A DNA stretch of 64,000 nucleotides, taken from positions 7,978,336 to 8,042,335 of the forward strand of contig OZ005702.1 in assembly GCA_963930775.1 (NCBI GenBank). The letters are read 5' to 3'. The DNA comes from Cliona cf. orientalis. Its lineage: Eukaryota > Porifera > Demospongiae > Clionaida > Clionaidae. Both the position numbers and the translations under genes were made by a program. Positions 50,603-62,290 of this stretch are shown here, piece after piece; the stretch's first letter is position 1, and each line of letters begins with the position of its first letter. The notes under the pieces are model-generated. The model was given only the letters and a program-made list of their open reading frames with translations. It was not told where the DNA came from and ran no database searches.

Positions 50603-52460
50603 TTAAAATAAGTCCCACACTTCAGTATTTGGTAGTCCATTTCTCCTTCTTGCTTCATTGATGGTCTTGCTCAGTTTATCCTCTCCCAAGTGTTTTGGGA
50701 TGTACAGTTCCTTCATCCCTGAGTGCCTGGAAACAGCTTCAACTAAACATGTCAGTCCATTCTCAGTTATTGCTTCATTACTATCAATGTGTAGGACCTC
50801 CAGTATATTGTTAGTATGGAGTGCATCAGCCAGTGAAGCCACTCCAGTGTCAGTTATACCACAGTTAGAGACACTAAGTAGTTTCAATGTTTTGTTTTGT
50901 TTGAGAGCATCAAATATAGTCTGTAGTCCTTCGTCACCAATTGGATTATCTCCTGGGAACAATTTACTCACTATGCTAGTACTGTTCAGTAGCTCAGCTA
51001 TGTGTGAGGCACCTTCTTCATGAATCTCATTGCTCCACAGCCACATGTCAAGATGGGTATTTACTGTGCTGTGAGGGTCTATATTCCTGCAAATACTTTG
51101 CACCAGGCTCTTGGTGCCAGCATCTCCTAGGGAGCAGTTGCCAAGGTGCACTATGAACACAATGGTCTTACTAGTAGTAACAGAGACATAGGAAAGGAAG
51201 TAGCCAATTGCAATAGAGTCCACTGGAGTTAGTGAGGTGTTTCTAAGATCCAACTCATTTCCCAGTTGCTCTGTCACAAACTGGCAGAGAAATGGATCCT
51301 GAGCCTCATACAAGCAGTGAAGGAGAGAGATTAAGAGGGAACTGTTATCTCTTTTGACAATCTTTCCAATAAGATCTAGCATGTGCACAGTAACATATCT
51401 AGGAATTAACCAGCTTGGTAATTTGCTGAGGAATGGTCTTGATGTGCGAAGCTTTGTGATGGCTGCATAAAACTGGAACACTGCACTAAATCTAGAGTCA
51501 CTAAATAGTGAATCAAATGTTGAGATCTGCTCACTGGCTGGCATGTGACAGATATAAACTGCTGACAGCATCTCTTGTATGGACAAGTGAAGGAAGTTAT
51601 AGTATACTGTTCTGCCATCAGAAAGAATGCTGGGTGTGGCTTGAAGTAGACCCACCTCACAAACCACTGCTGAGTCTTTGACAGCCTTTAAATCACTCTG
51701 AGAAAATGTGACTTTATTCTGGGATACTCCTGAAAATGCTAACTTACAGAGCTGATCAAAAGGAGCTTGTAATTCTTGTGGTAATCTATCGAGTGATGTC
51801 AATTGTGCTTCTTGTTGTGATTTCCCAAGTCGCTGGCACAGGTAGTGAGAGAGACAATGCCGGACAAGGGAGGAAAAGATGCCATGAACAGTGCGAGGGA
51901 GGGAGCCATCACTCCGGTAAAGACAGGCTACAATGGAAGCATTCAGAGGAAGGTAACAACTGCCCTTTACGGCCGGATTTTCTCTCAGTCTCTCCATTAG
52001 AGTGTCCACAACTTTGGTGTCTCCCTTTAGACACTCAGTGAAGTACTGCCTCTGCTCCTCCCAAGTGAAACCCAGCACCTCAATTCGGAAAGAGACTAAT
52101 TCACTGAGCTCACCTGATGAAACTGGACGTGATGTGACGATCACTGAGCTTTGAGTGATGGGAGAGTGAAGAGTAGGTGTGATCATATCTCTAAGAAGCG
52201 ATTTTTGTCGAAGGTGTGTTTGGTTGAGGAGGTGTGGTGGGGGACACTAGCATGCTGCAGAGGTTATCAATGACGTCAGCTTTGCGAGCTTCATGGAGGG
52301 CAGTGATCAGCATCCTGGAACAATGTGATAAATATTATTATAGGCTTATTCTATTATTCATGGTAATTAATGAATTTACTAAAATTAATAGCTACCTTAA
52401 TTATTCATGGTCAGTATTATAACTTAGAGAATGTCATGTGATTAAGCACCGTGAACACGT

Positions 52461-52491
<31 letters not shown>

Positions 52492-53387
52492 CCCAGCAAA
52501 AGTTTCTTTGCGAATAAAAGAACATTGTACATGAAATTAAATAATAACCCCAGAACTCAAGGTTACATGACTATAGAAGTAGCATGATCTTGGCAAGGGC
52601 AAAAATAATAAATAGAAAATGATAAATATGACATATAGGGTATGCAGACTACTTGAAAGTGAATGTTTCAGGAAATAGAGTAGTTCATAATAAGGTACGT
52701 GACGGTGACCATACTTTCTCTAGTCTTGCCTTAAAGATCACTTGAGAGGCACCAACAACTTTCCGAGCTGCCTCATCCATAGTCTTCCTTGCCAATTGTT
52801 TCGTTAGTAACGGAGCTGCTTTCAGTAGAGTTCTCTGGGAAGTTGGTAGCCAATGACCGAGTGACCCAATCTCAATCGTGTAAAGGTTTGAAACAAATTC
52901 TTTTTTCACTAATTCTTATCGGATGATCACAAATTGAGCGGTCAAATATTAAAATTTAATATGAAGATTTGTTACGATACGTCTACTTGAAAATACCCAC
53001 GTAAATTGTTCTGATGACATGAGGATTCAAAACATGCACACTGCTTCTCAATTTTGGTCTTTGCATCACAATTTTTATTATTTATTTAATGGCTAAATCC
53101 AGTACTGACCTGTATGTGGCCTGCGATGATAGTTTTTCTTTCCATCTCCTGAACATTTTTACCCTCTGCCTAGCTGGGTCTCTTGGCCACGCCCTCTCAA
53201 TGTCCTCCACTTCCACTGGCGTCAGCTGCAGACTAGTGGCGAGGTGAGTCTGCCACTCGGAGAAGCACTCTGTCAGCTGGACCAGGTGGGCGTCGGCACA
53301 GACAACATCAAGGAGATGAGCAGGGAACTTAGACAACTGCTCCTCAAGGCTAATACCACGAATAACGGATACACCGCCTTCAGCCAT
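50603..53387 (-). pseudogene. NLR2: DEATH-NACHT-LRR gene lacking the NACHT ATP-binding half
   Basis: Exon 1 (53110-53387) encodes MAEGG and a full Death domain start. Exon 2 begins at 52314 (MLITALHEARKADVIDNL) but jumps from TPPQPN directly to the sequence after the Walker B motif (LLRDMITPTL). About 0.6 kb encoding Walker A and B is missing. The junction lies at short AGGTGTG repeats that flank the deleted segment in NLR1 and NLR3, and it leaves the two sides in different frames. From codon MITPTLHS (52186) to the stop at 50603 the frame is open, with the distal NACHT/helical region and five or so LRRs (GLQTIFDALKQNKTLKLLSV, GVASLADALHTNNILEVLHI). The intron carries a LINE fragment. Not expected to hydrolyse ATP. 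Confidence 0.82.
52462..52915 (-). mobile_element. 5'-truncated LINE 3' end with poly(A) tail
   Basis: On the minus strand, 52685-52909 encodes the end of a reverse-transcriptase polyprotein (YTIEIGSLGHWLP, LLKAAPLLTKQLARK, ASQVIFKARLEKVW). It is followed by ~190 bp without coding and then ~29 A residues (T tract at 52463-52491). The corresponding intron of NLR3 (about 59040-59085) lacks it. A non-LTR element integrated in NLR2's intron after the duplication is the simplest reading. Confidence 0.75.
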
Positions 53388-53918
53388 TGCTAGCTAGAGT
53401 TTTTCGTGCTTGATGACAATCGAATAGGACAAACGTGCGTATAAATCCAGTCGTCGTTGAGGAAACAGCTTGCAGGTGAGATACGCCCCCTGTTCATAAA
53501 AAGGGGCGTCTCCTTCCAACGAGATACGCCCCCTTTTCATGAAATTGCCATGTCAGCAAAAATGGGACTCGGTTTGCAGATGTACATAATGTAGCTTTGT
53601 CTTTCTGGTAACTCCAGGAGCCTGGTAGATGGTAATTAACCAAAATTGTTGCAGTAATAATAACTTTGCTCAGAGTACTCCAGACAATGGCAACATCCAC
53701 TACATGTACAAACTTCATGTCATGAATACCATTGGCTAAATTGATCGCTTGATTACATAGTTACGTGATCTATCATCAATAAATTAATAGCTAGCTACGC
53801 CTATAATTATTATGTTCTAAATAAAACAAAATTGCAGCTATCAGACTATTTCAGTGAGTCCACAAACTTCAAATTATCTCAACAGTTACTGTTTGATTTA
53901 CATGATTGGTCACAAAGT

Positions 53919-54180
53919 CTACACTTGAAATGCGTATTGCATGCTTGCCTTTCCAGGATTGCAGTCAAATTCTGCATAGGAAGTCGATCCAAAATGAATT
54001 TCTTGTGTAGGGCAGAGTTGGTCAGGGTCTCTGTTGGCACCATCGTAGTCCATGATCCTAACTTTCATCTTCTCCCGTGTGCGTTCTGAGAATACCAGAT
54101 AATCGTTCCACTCTGGGTGGCTAGTTCCACCCCTGACTGGCATGGTGCGTTTCTCTGTGAAGCCATGCAGTTACATCTGT
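53919..54180 (-). pseudogene. C2-domain-like fragment, copy 1, frameshifted
   Basis: Minus strand: GGTSHPEWNDYLVFSERTRE, KMKVRIMDYDGANRDPDQLC, IHFGSTSYAEFDCNPG. NPxW-like and MxVRIMDYDG patterns match the middle and end of a C2 domain. A 4-bp insertion upstream of MPVRG breaks the frame relative to copy 2. The first half of the domain is missing and nicalin copy 3 begins upstream, so it is an isolated exon fragment duplicated with the NLR block. Confidence 0.5.
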
Positions 54181-54504
54181 TGCAACCACTTCCATGTCTT
54201 GTCATAAGAATTGATTAATGAAGTTGAGGATGATGCTAATAGTTATGGCTGTGAGTGTGAGATTCAATATTGTCAGTGATAAGTCGAAAGATGAGTTCTA
54301 ACTATGCCCAGCGCCCACTTTCAGTCAACTTCTTGATTGGGTGTATTTATACTCGTGATCATATGAAGATGTTGAAGTCATCTTGCAGTTTCATTGATTG
54401 TTTTCCATCGTGTGTAAAATAATGCCATATTGGTGTAAGACAAGATTGACATCATCGTATTATGTCCACTTATAAACCTATAGCTACAAGCTCTCTCTCT
54501 CCCT

Positions 54505-55742
54505 CTCCCCCTCCTCTCACGAGGAACACACAAGAAAAACAATATTCGCTACAAAGTAAAATCCACATCTACTACGTCAACTATCACAGAGGCTGTGTTT
54601 AGCTCCACGGTGGGGTGGGGGTATGTGCCCCTATGGCAAATTCAAGGGGGTGGGGACAATACATACATCTGAGGTAGGTAAAGGTAAAAAAGTAGCTGGG
54701 TAACTAATTCCTAAGGATGGGGGTAAATCAATCCCAATTGAGATGGAGCATCCCACCTCCTCCTCCCTAGTCTTCGATGTTGTACTCAAAATACTGTAGA
54801 TGAATTTTTAGCGCACACATTATTATTATAAGCTTACACGTGGATTACATGCAAACAGATAAATGAGCCATAATACATGTATGTGGTTCCATTAATTTTG
54901 TAGGTCTAGTGTGAGTGGAGATGTGTTGACTAGAAATGTGAAGATAATTGCTGAAGGTTTGGCCAGACACATCTTCAACATGACTGAGAGTAATACTGTG
55001 AATGAGATACATGATTTAATATGCAGCACACAGATTGCTCTCTCTCCCTCTCCCTCTCTCCCTTTCTCTCTCTTTCTCCCCTCTTTTTCTCTCTCCTCTA
55101 CATGTAGTCTGAGATTACGGATGGCTTTCATGATGTACACAAGGACTTCATGTGGGCGTGGTTGAAGGAACTCTCAGACCACGCCCTCTCTCCTCAGCTC
55201 GTTGGTGAGGATCACCCTGTCATTAAGAGTCTGGAGGAAGCTCTCAGTTGCTACACTCATGATGTCACCAAAACTGTACACAAACCAGAAAAAAGGTAAA
55301 AGTAATCGAAGTAAAGCAAGACCTGTCCATCATTGTCTCTCTCTCCCCTCCCTCCAGTGAACCTGATGTAGTTGTATATGACTTACCAAAGACGCAAATG
55401 AAAGCATACAGGTCAGCAATGTGGAAAATAAAATTTTAGCAAAATTTAATGTCTCATTTTGGATTCACATTCCCATTCTGTTCCAGAATGAAGCCTGCTG
55501 TGTTTGATCTGTTTCTGGCTATTGGCATTGCTGGGTACAGCTTACTCTGGTACTGCTCTCTAATGGTAAAGGAATACTGTATAATTTGAAGTGCAGATCA
55601 CTGTGACAAGTGCATGCACAATGTCAGAGTTAAAATTAATTATTTACATCCACACACCCCTTGGCAGTTGTTTCCGTCAGTTCTCTCTCGTCTCTCTCAC
55701 CTTCCTTTCTTCATTCAAGTCAGAACAACCAAACTGGACTAG
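54505..55742 (+). pseudogene. Partial nicalin copy 3 (exon 9 remnant to 14)
   Basis: A decayed exon-9 end near 54515, then exon-10 (about 54906-54998), exon-11 (about 55109-55296), exon-12, exon-13 and exon-14 equivalents with GT-AG sites. It ends in the in-frame KLD-stop at 55742. No exons 1-8. It is shorter than copy 2 because it lacks that copy's two insertions. Changes from NCLN are few (FHDVHKDF, LSDHALSPQLVGEDH). Confidence 0.85.
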
Positions 55743-55942
55743 TCTAGCTTCTTACCTTGAAACTACTGTTTCCCTGTCTATCACTGTAGACTACTGCAAT
55801 GTATGTTGATGGTGTAATAATGGCTATACTCTCAGAGCAAAGTATACTGTTTTTTTTTCACCACTGTCATAATATTAATAATACCGGTATGATACACGTA
55901 AATATAATTTTTTTTTGCGGTTTACATGTACATTAATTTAAT

Positions 55943-58900
55943 TTAGTCAAAAACTTGACATTGTACGTCAATATTATGTGGCAGTTCGTTTCTCCTTCTT
56001 GCTTTATTGATGGTCTTCCTCACTTTATCCACTTCCAAGTGATTTGGGATGAACAGTATCTTCATCCCTGAGTGCCTGGAAACAGCTTCAACTAAACATG
56101 TCAGTCCATTCATAGTTATTGCCTCATTGCCATGGATGAATAGCATCTCCAGTGCACTGGCGTAGCTACACCAGGGCCTACCAGGGCACAGGCCCAGGCC
56201 AAACTGGCCCGTGCCCTGGTAAAATAGCCAATTCAATTAAGGATCAAGTACCTCAGAGCAAAAATAAGTGGATCATGTTAACCTGCGTTAACCTATAATG
56301 CATGAGTTACTTCAGTTGCACCCACTTTTTAATTCTCCCACGATAGTTCTCAACATAATCCAGTTAATTATAGTAATTAACACAGACTACACATAATTAT
56401 ATCAAGTACGCATGCCAGTCTGGCATATTGCACGTACTTCTTGTCCAGTTTTGAAAACTATTATGGGACAATTAAGTAGTAAGTGCAAGTAATATTTATG
56501 CCAGTTTGTTATTAACAAATTCGCACGTTTGACATAGTTATGTATAGTGGAGTGAATACTTCATTAATCACTATGATCAACCGAGTTATTTTGAGAACCA
56601 TCATGGGAGAAGGTAGTGCATGTATGCATGCAACTTAGGCAACCCATGCACATTATGGGTTAAGTTAACAACCCACTTGTTTTGGCTGTGAAGTATATAG
56701 TTATTACAAATGTAATAAGATTTTTTTCATTGGTTTGGGAGAGATCGAGGTCGATAGCTATAGGAGTCTCAAATTCTCAAGTCACTACTGGGTCCACCAA
56801 GTGCCCGGGTAACGTTATAAGTCTAGATACGCCACTGCTCCAGTGTATTGTTAGTATGGAGTGCATCAGCCAGTGAAGCCACTCCAGTGTCAGTCATACC
56901 ACAGTAAGAGACTCTGAGCTCTTTCAATGTTTTGTTTTGTTTGAGAGCATCAAATATAGTCTGTAGCTTGTCACCAATTGGATTACCGTACAACCACAAT
57001 TTACTCACTATGCTAGTACTGTTCAGTAGCTCAGCTATGTGTGAGGCACCTTCTTTATAAATCCAATTCCACCACAGCATCATGTGAAGGTGAGTACTTA
57101 CTGTGCTGTGAGGGTCTATACTCCTGCAAATACCTTTTATCAGGCTCTTGGTGCCAGCATCTCCTAGTGAGCAGCTACCAAGGTCCACTTTGAACACCTT
57201 GGCATTACTAGTAGTAACAGAGACAAAGGAAAGAAAGTAGCCAATTGCAATGGAGTCCACCGGGGTTAGTGAGGTGTGGCTAAGATTCAACTCATTTCCC
57301 AGTTGCTCTATCACAAACTGGCAGAGAGATGGATCCTGAGCCTCATACAAGCAGTGAAGGAGAGAGACTAAGAGAGATGTGTTACCTCTTTTGATAATCT
57401 TTCCAATAAGATCTAGCATATGCACATTAACATGACTAGGAATTAACCAGCTTGGTAATTTGCTGAGGAATGATCTTGATGTGCGAAGCTTTGTGATGGC
57501 TGCATAAAATTGGAACACTGCACTAAATCTAGAGTCACTAAATAGCGAATCAAATGTTGAGATCTGCTTACTGGCTGGCATGCGAGAGATGTAAACTGCT
57601 GACAGCATCTCTTGTATGGACAAGTGAAGGAAGTTATAGTATACTGTTCTGCCATCAGAAAGTATGCTGGGTGTGGCTTGAAGTAGACCCACCTCACAAA
57701 CCACTGCTGAGTCTTTGACAGCCTCTAAATCACTCTGAGAAAATGTGACTTTATTTTGGGATACTCCTGTGAATGCTAACTTACAGAGATTACTAAAAGG
57801 AGTTTGCAATTTTCGTGGTAATCTATCAAGTGATATCAATTGAGCTTGTTGTTGTGTTTTCCCCAGTCGCTGGCACAGGTAGTGAGAGAGACAATGCTGG
57901 ACAAGGGAGGAAAAGATGCCATGAACAGTGCGAGGGAGGGAGCCATCACTCAGGTAAAGATGGGCTACAATGTAAGCATTCAGAGGAAGGTAGCAACTGC
58001 CCTCTACGGCCGGGTTTTCTCTCAGTCTCTCCATTAGAGTGTCCACAGCTTCGGTGTCTCCCTTTAGACACTCGGTGAAGTACTGCCTCTGCTCCTCCCA
58101 AGTGAAACCCAGCACCTCAATTCGGGAAGAGACCAATTCACTGAGCTCACCTGATGAAACTGGACGTGATGTGACGATCACTGAGCTGTGAGTGATGGGA
58201 GAGTGAAGAGAAGGTGTGATCATATCTCTAAGAAGCGATTTTTTCTCGAAGGTGTGATGGGAGCTCATCCCATCCATCCATTACCCACAGGATGCCCCTG
58301 CCATCAGTGTTGATAATTGCCTTAGCTACTTGTTTAGCGGTTTCTTCGTCTCGACAAGGGATCAAGTTGGCTATACTCTTTGCCCTTTGCACTTTTGGGT
58401 CTCGTAGCTGGACAAGTATGACGATGGTGAACTCTTGAAACAGTTCACCTCTGCTCCATCTCTGACAGATGTGTACTGTCAGTGTGCTCTTCCCGCTACC
58501 TGGAGCACCATCGATCAAAATCACCTTTCTCTCTCCTTCAATGTTCTCAAACAGCTTTTCCAGTTCAATTGGTGATTTCTTCAACAGGATATCGTCCACT
58601 TGTCCCCTGATGGTCTGGCGGACAAATTCATCGTCAATCTTGCCACGTTGAATTGTCTCTTTCTCGATGATGGCCAGGTTGAAGATTTTTTGTGTTGGTG
58701 AGGGAAGCCATTTGTTGGAGTTCGTAGTGATGTGGACTTGAAAGTGTCTCTCCTTTATGTAGTTGCTGTACCAGACAAGCTTTTGATGTTGAGTGGTGTG
58801 CTGTGTGTTTGGTTGAGGAGGTGTGGTGGGGGACACTCTGAGTATGCTGCGCAGGTTATCAATCACGTCAGCTCTGCGAGCTTCGTGGAGGGCAGTGATC

Positions 58901-59557
58901 AGCATCCTGGAACAATGTGACAAATATTATTGTAGGCTTATTCTATTATTCATGATATTTTACTAAAATTAATTTAATAGCTACCTTAATTATTCATGGT
59001 CAATATTAAAATAAGAGAATGTCATGTGATGTGTGATTCATCACTGTGAATAATTATTATCGCTAACTCTAGTAGGATGATCACAAATTGAGCGGTCAAA
59101 TAATAGAAGATTACGGTAATTTGTTATGGTGTAGCTATATACTTATGGTAGTAACATAGCCACATATAAAATTAATTACCATACAGTTCTGATGATATTA
59201 GCTATAAGGCTTCAAAATATGCACTCTTGCTTCTCAATTTTGGGCGAGCAAATATCTAATGGCTAAATCCAGTACTAACCTGTATGTGGCCTGTGTTGAT
59301 AATTTGCCTTTCCATCTCCTGAACATTTTTATCCTCTGCATAGCTGGGTCTCTTGGCCACGCCCTCTCAATGTCCTCCACTTCCACTGGCGTCAGTTGCA
59401 GACTAGTGGCGAGGTGAGTCTGCCACTCGGAGAAGCACTCTGTCAGCTGGACCAGGTGGGCGTCGGCACAGACAACATCAAGGAGATGAGCAGGGAACTT
59501 GGACAGCTGCTCCTCAAGGCTAACGCCACGAATAATAGGTATACCGCCTTCAGCCAT
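55943..59557 (-). pseudogene. NLR3: DEATH-NACHT-LRR gene with a one-base frameshift and a hAT insertion
   Basis: Exon 1 (59280-59557): MAEGG and Death domain, donor GTTAGT. Exon 2 from 58906: MLITALHEARRADVIDNLRS completing the Death fold, Walker A GAPGSGKST, then Walker B WVMDGWDEL. At the T run near 58236 this copy has one more T than NLR1 and NLR4, which shifts the frame after PSHLREK. The frame from 58277 to 56823 continues through the distal NACHT and LRRs. A 683-bp hAT-type element (56155-56837) splits the penultimate LRR. The last LRR piece (55943-56154) contains GNEAITMNGLTCLVEAV. Without these two lesions it is full length. Intron 0.37 kb. Confidence 0.85.
56155..56837. mobile_element. 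hAT-like MITE, 683 bp, in the NLR3 LRR region
   Basis: Termini CACTGGCGTAGCTACACC and GATACGCCACTG match the common hAT end CAGTGGCGTA, with one change at the left. The 8-bp direct repeat CTCCAGTG flanks it (56147-56154 and 56838-56845), and NLR2 and NLR4 read through the empty site. No transposase frame. Confidence 0.88.
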
Positions 59558-60210
59558 CGTTAGGATTTTCGTGCTTGATGACAATTGAATAGGACAAACG
59601 TGCGTATAAAATCCAGTCGTTGTTGAGGAAGTACCTCGCTACCGTGTTCATAAAAGGGGCGTCTCCTTCCAACGAGATACGCCCCCTTTTTCATGAAATT
59701 GCCATGTCAGCAAAAATTGGACTCCGTTTGCAGATGTAGTCAAGTTAAGAATGTTTGAAATGTAGCTAATAAAGAGTGTCCCCTAATGAACTCCCTACTA
59801 GCTATTCGTGCACTCATAATTATACAATCATACAGTTGGCAAACTAATTGAATGCTTAATTGGCCTACCATGAAATTATGCTATGTCTTTCTGGAAACTC
59901 CAGGAGCCTGGTGGATGGTAATTAACCACATGTTGTAGTAATAATAACTTTGTTCAGAGTGCTCCAGACAATGGCAACATCCACTACATTGTACAAATTT
60001 CATATCATGAATGCCATTGGCTAAATTGATCACTTGATTACATAGTTACATGATCTATGATCCATACTACGGAAATTAATAGCTAGCTACGCCTATAATT
60101 ATTATGTTCTAAATAAAACAAAATTGCAGCTATCAGACTATTTCAATGAGTCCATAAACTTCAAATTATCTCAACAGTTACTGTTTGATTTACATGATTG
60201 GTCATAAAGT

Positions 60211-60483
60211 CTACACTTGAAATGCGTATTGCATGCTTGCCTTTCCGGGATTGCAGTCAAATTCTGCATAGGAAGTCGATCCAAAATGAATTTCTTGTGT
60301 AGGGCAGAGTTGGTCAGGGTCTCTGTTGGCACCATCATAGTCCATGATCCTAACTGTCATCTTCTCCCATGTGCGTTCTGAGAATACCAGATAATCGTTC
60401 CACTCTGGGTGGCTAGTTCCACCCCTGACTGGCATGGTGCGTTTCTCTGTGAAGCCAGTTACATCTGTTGCAACCACTTCCAT
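60211..60483 (-). pseudogene. C2-domain-like fragment, copy 2
   Basis: Open on the minus strand for 90 codons: VTGFTEKRTMPVRGGTSHPE, WNDYLVFSERTWEKMTVRIM, DYDGANRDPDQLCPTQEIHF, then a tail FDCNPGKASMQYAFQV. It looks like the second half of a C2 domain (perforin or synaptotagmin style) with an Asp-rich calcium-loop-like DYDGANRDPD. The first beta strands are absent upstream. Whether it is ever spliced to anything is unknown. Confidence 0.5.
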
Positions 60484-60829
60484 GTCTTGTCATATGAATT
60501 GATTAATGAAGTTGAGGATGATGCTAATAGTTATGGCTGTGAGTGTGAGATTCAATATTGTCAGTGATAAGTCAAAAGACGAGGTCTAACTATGCCCGGC
60601 GCCCACTTTCAGTCAACTTCTTGAGTGAGTGTATTTATACTCATGATCATACGAAGATGTTGATGTCATCTTGCAGTGGCATTGATTGTTTTCCATCGTT
60701 GTATGTAAAATAATGCCATATTGGTGTAAGACAAGATCGACCGTGATCATCGTACAACTGTCATTGTTATGCCCACCTATAAACCTATTGCTAGCTACAA
60801 GCTCTCTCTCTCCCTCTCCCCCTCCTCTC

Positions 60830-62122
60830 ACAAGGACCACACAAGAAAAACAATATTCGCTACAAAGTAAAATCCATATCTACTACATCGACTATCACAG
60901 AGTCTGTGTTCAGCTACACGGTGGGGTGGGGGTATGTGCCCCAGGCTATGGCAAATTTAAGGGGGTGGGGGCAATACATACATCTGAGGCATACTAGAGG
61001 TAGCTGAGTAAACTAATTCCGATCCTAAGGATGGGGTAAATCAATCCCAAGGTGGAGCATCCCCACCTCCTCCTCAGTCCTTAGTCTTAGATGTGGTACT
61101 CAAAATGCTGTAGATGAATTTTAAGTGCACACATATACATGGATTACATGCAAACAGACAAATGAGCCATGATACATGTAGCTATGTCATTCCATTAATT
61201 TTGTAGGTCTAGTGTGAGTGGAGATGTGTTGACTAGAAATGTGAAGATAGCTAATTGCTGAAGGTTTGGCCAGACACATCTTCAACATGACTGAGAATAA
61301 TACTGTGAGTGAGATAACAAGATATTATTATATATGCAGCACGTAGACTGCTGTCTCTCTCTTCCCTCTCCTTTTCTATTCTCTAGTCTGAGCTTACAGA
61401 CGGCTTTTGTGATGTACACAAGGACTTCATGTGGGCGTGGTTGAAGGAACTCTCAGGCCACGCCCTCTCTCCTCAGCTCATTAGTGAGGATCACCCTGTC
61501 ATTAAGAGTTTGGAGGAAGTTCTCGGCGGCCGCTATACTCATGATGTCACCACAAGTGTACACAAACCAGAAAAAAGGTAAAAGAATTTAATAGTCAAGT
61601 AAGTAAAAGCTGTCAATTACCAACCATGTCAATCTCTTTTCTGGCTCTCTCTCTCTCTCCCCCCCCCCTCCCTCTTTCCCCCCTCCTCTCTTTCTTTCTC
61701 CCCCTCTCCCTCCCTCCAGTGAGCCCGATGTAGTTGTGTATGACTTACCAAAGACACAAATGAAAGCATACAGGTCAGCAATGTGGAAAATAATATTTTT
61801 AGCAAATGTCTCATTCTGGATTCACATTCCCATTCTGTTCTAGAATGAAGCCTGCTGTGTTTGATCTATTTCTGGCTATTGGCATTGCTGGATTCCGATA
61901 CAGCTTACTCTGGTACTGCTCTCTACTGGTACGTGAAATTTACATAAAAGTATTTTTACTCAAAGGCAGTATTATTTTCTAATTAACTTCACAGAATGCA
62001 GTGTCAATGGTAAACTATTTTACACACACACCCATGCACCTTGGCAGTTGTTTCCATCTGTTCTCTCTCGTCTCTCTCACCTTCCTTTCTTCATTCAAGT
62101 CAGAATAACCAAACTGGACTAA
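60830..62122 (+). pseudogene. Partial nicalin copy 4 (exon 9 remnant to 14), frameshifted
   Basis: Same content as copies 2 and 3: exon-9 remnant near 60835, exon-10 (about 61207-61304), exon-11 (about 61387-61577), exon-12, exon-13 and exon-14 (stop at 62122). The exon-10 copy has a 4-bp insertion (GATAGCTAATTGC). The exon-11 copy has an extra GGCCGC, and the exon-13 copy has GGATTCCGATACAGC. The most altered copy. Confidence 0.85.
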
Positions 62123-62290
62123 TCTAGCTTCTTACCTTGAAATTACTGTTTCCCTGTCTATCATTGTAGACTACTGCATAGATGTTGATGGTGTAACAAT
62201 GGCTACACTCTCAAGCAAAACATAAGATTATTTCAACAAAATTAATATTATTGTACAGTAATGTCACAAAAAGTGAGTTTATTAATAAAA

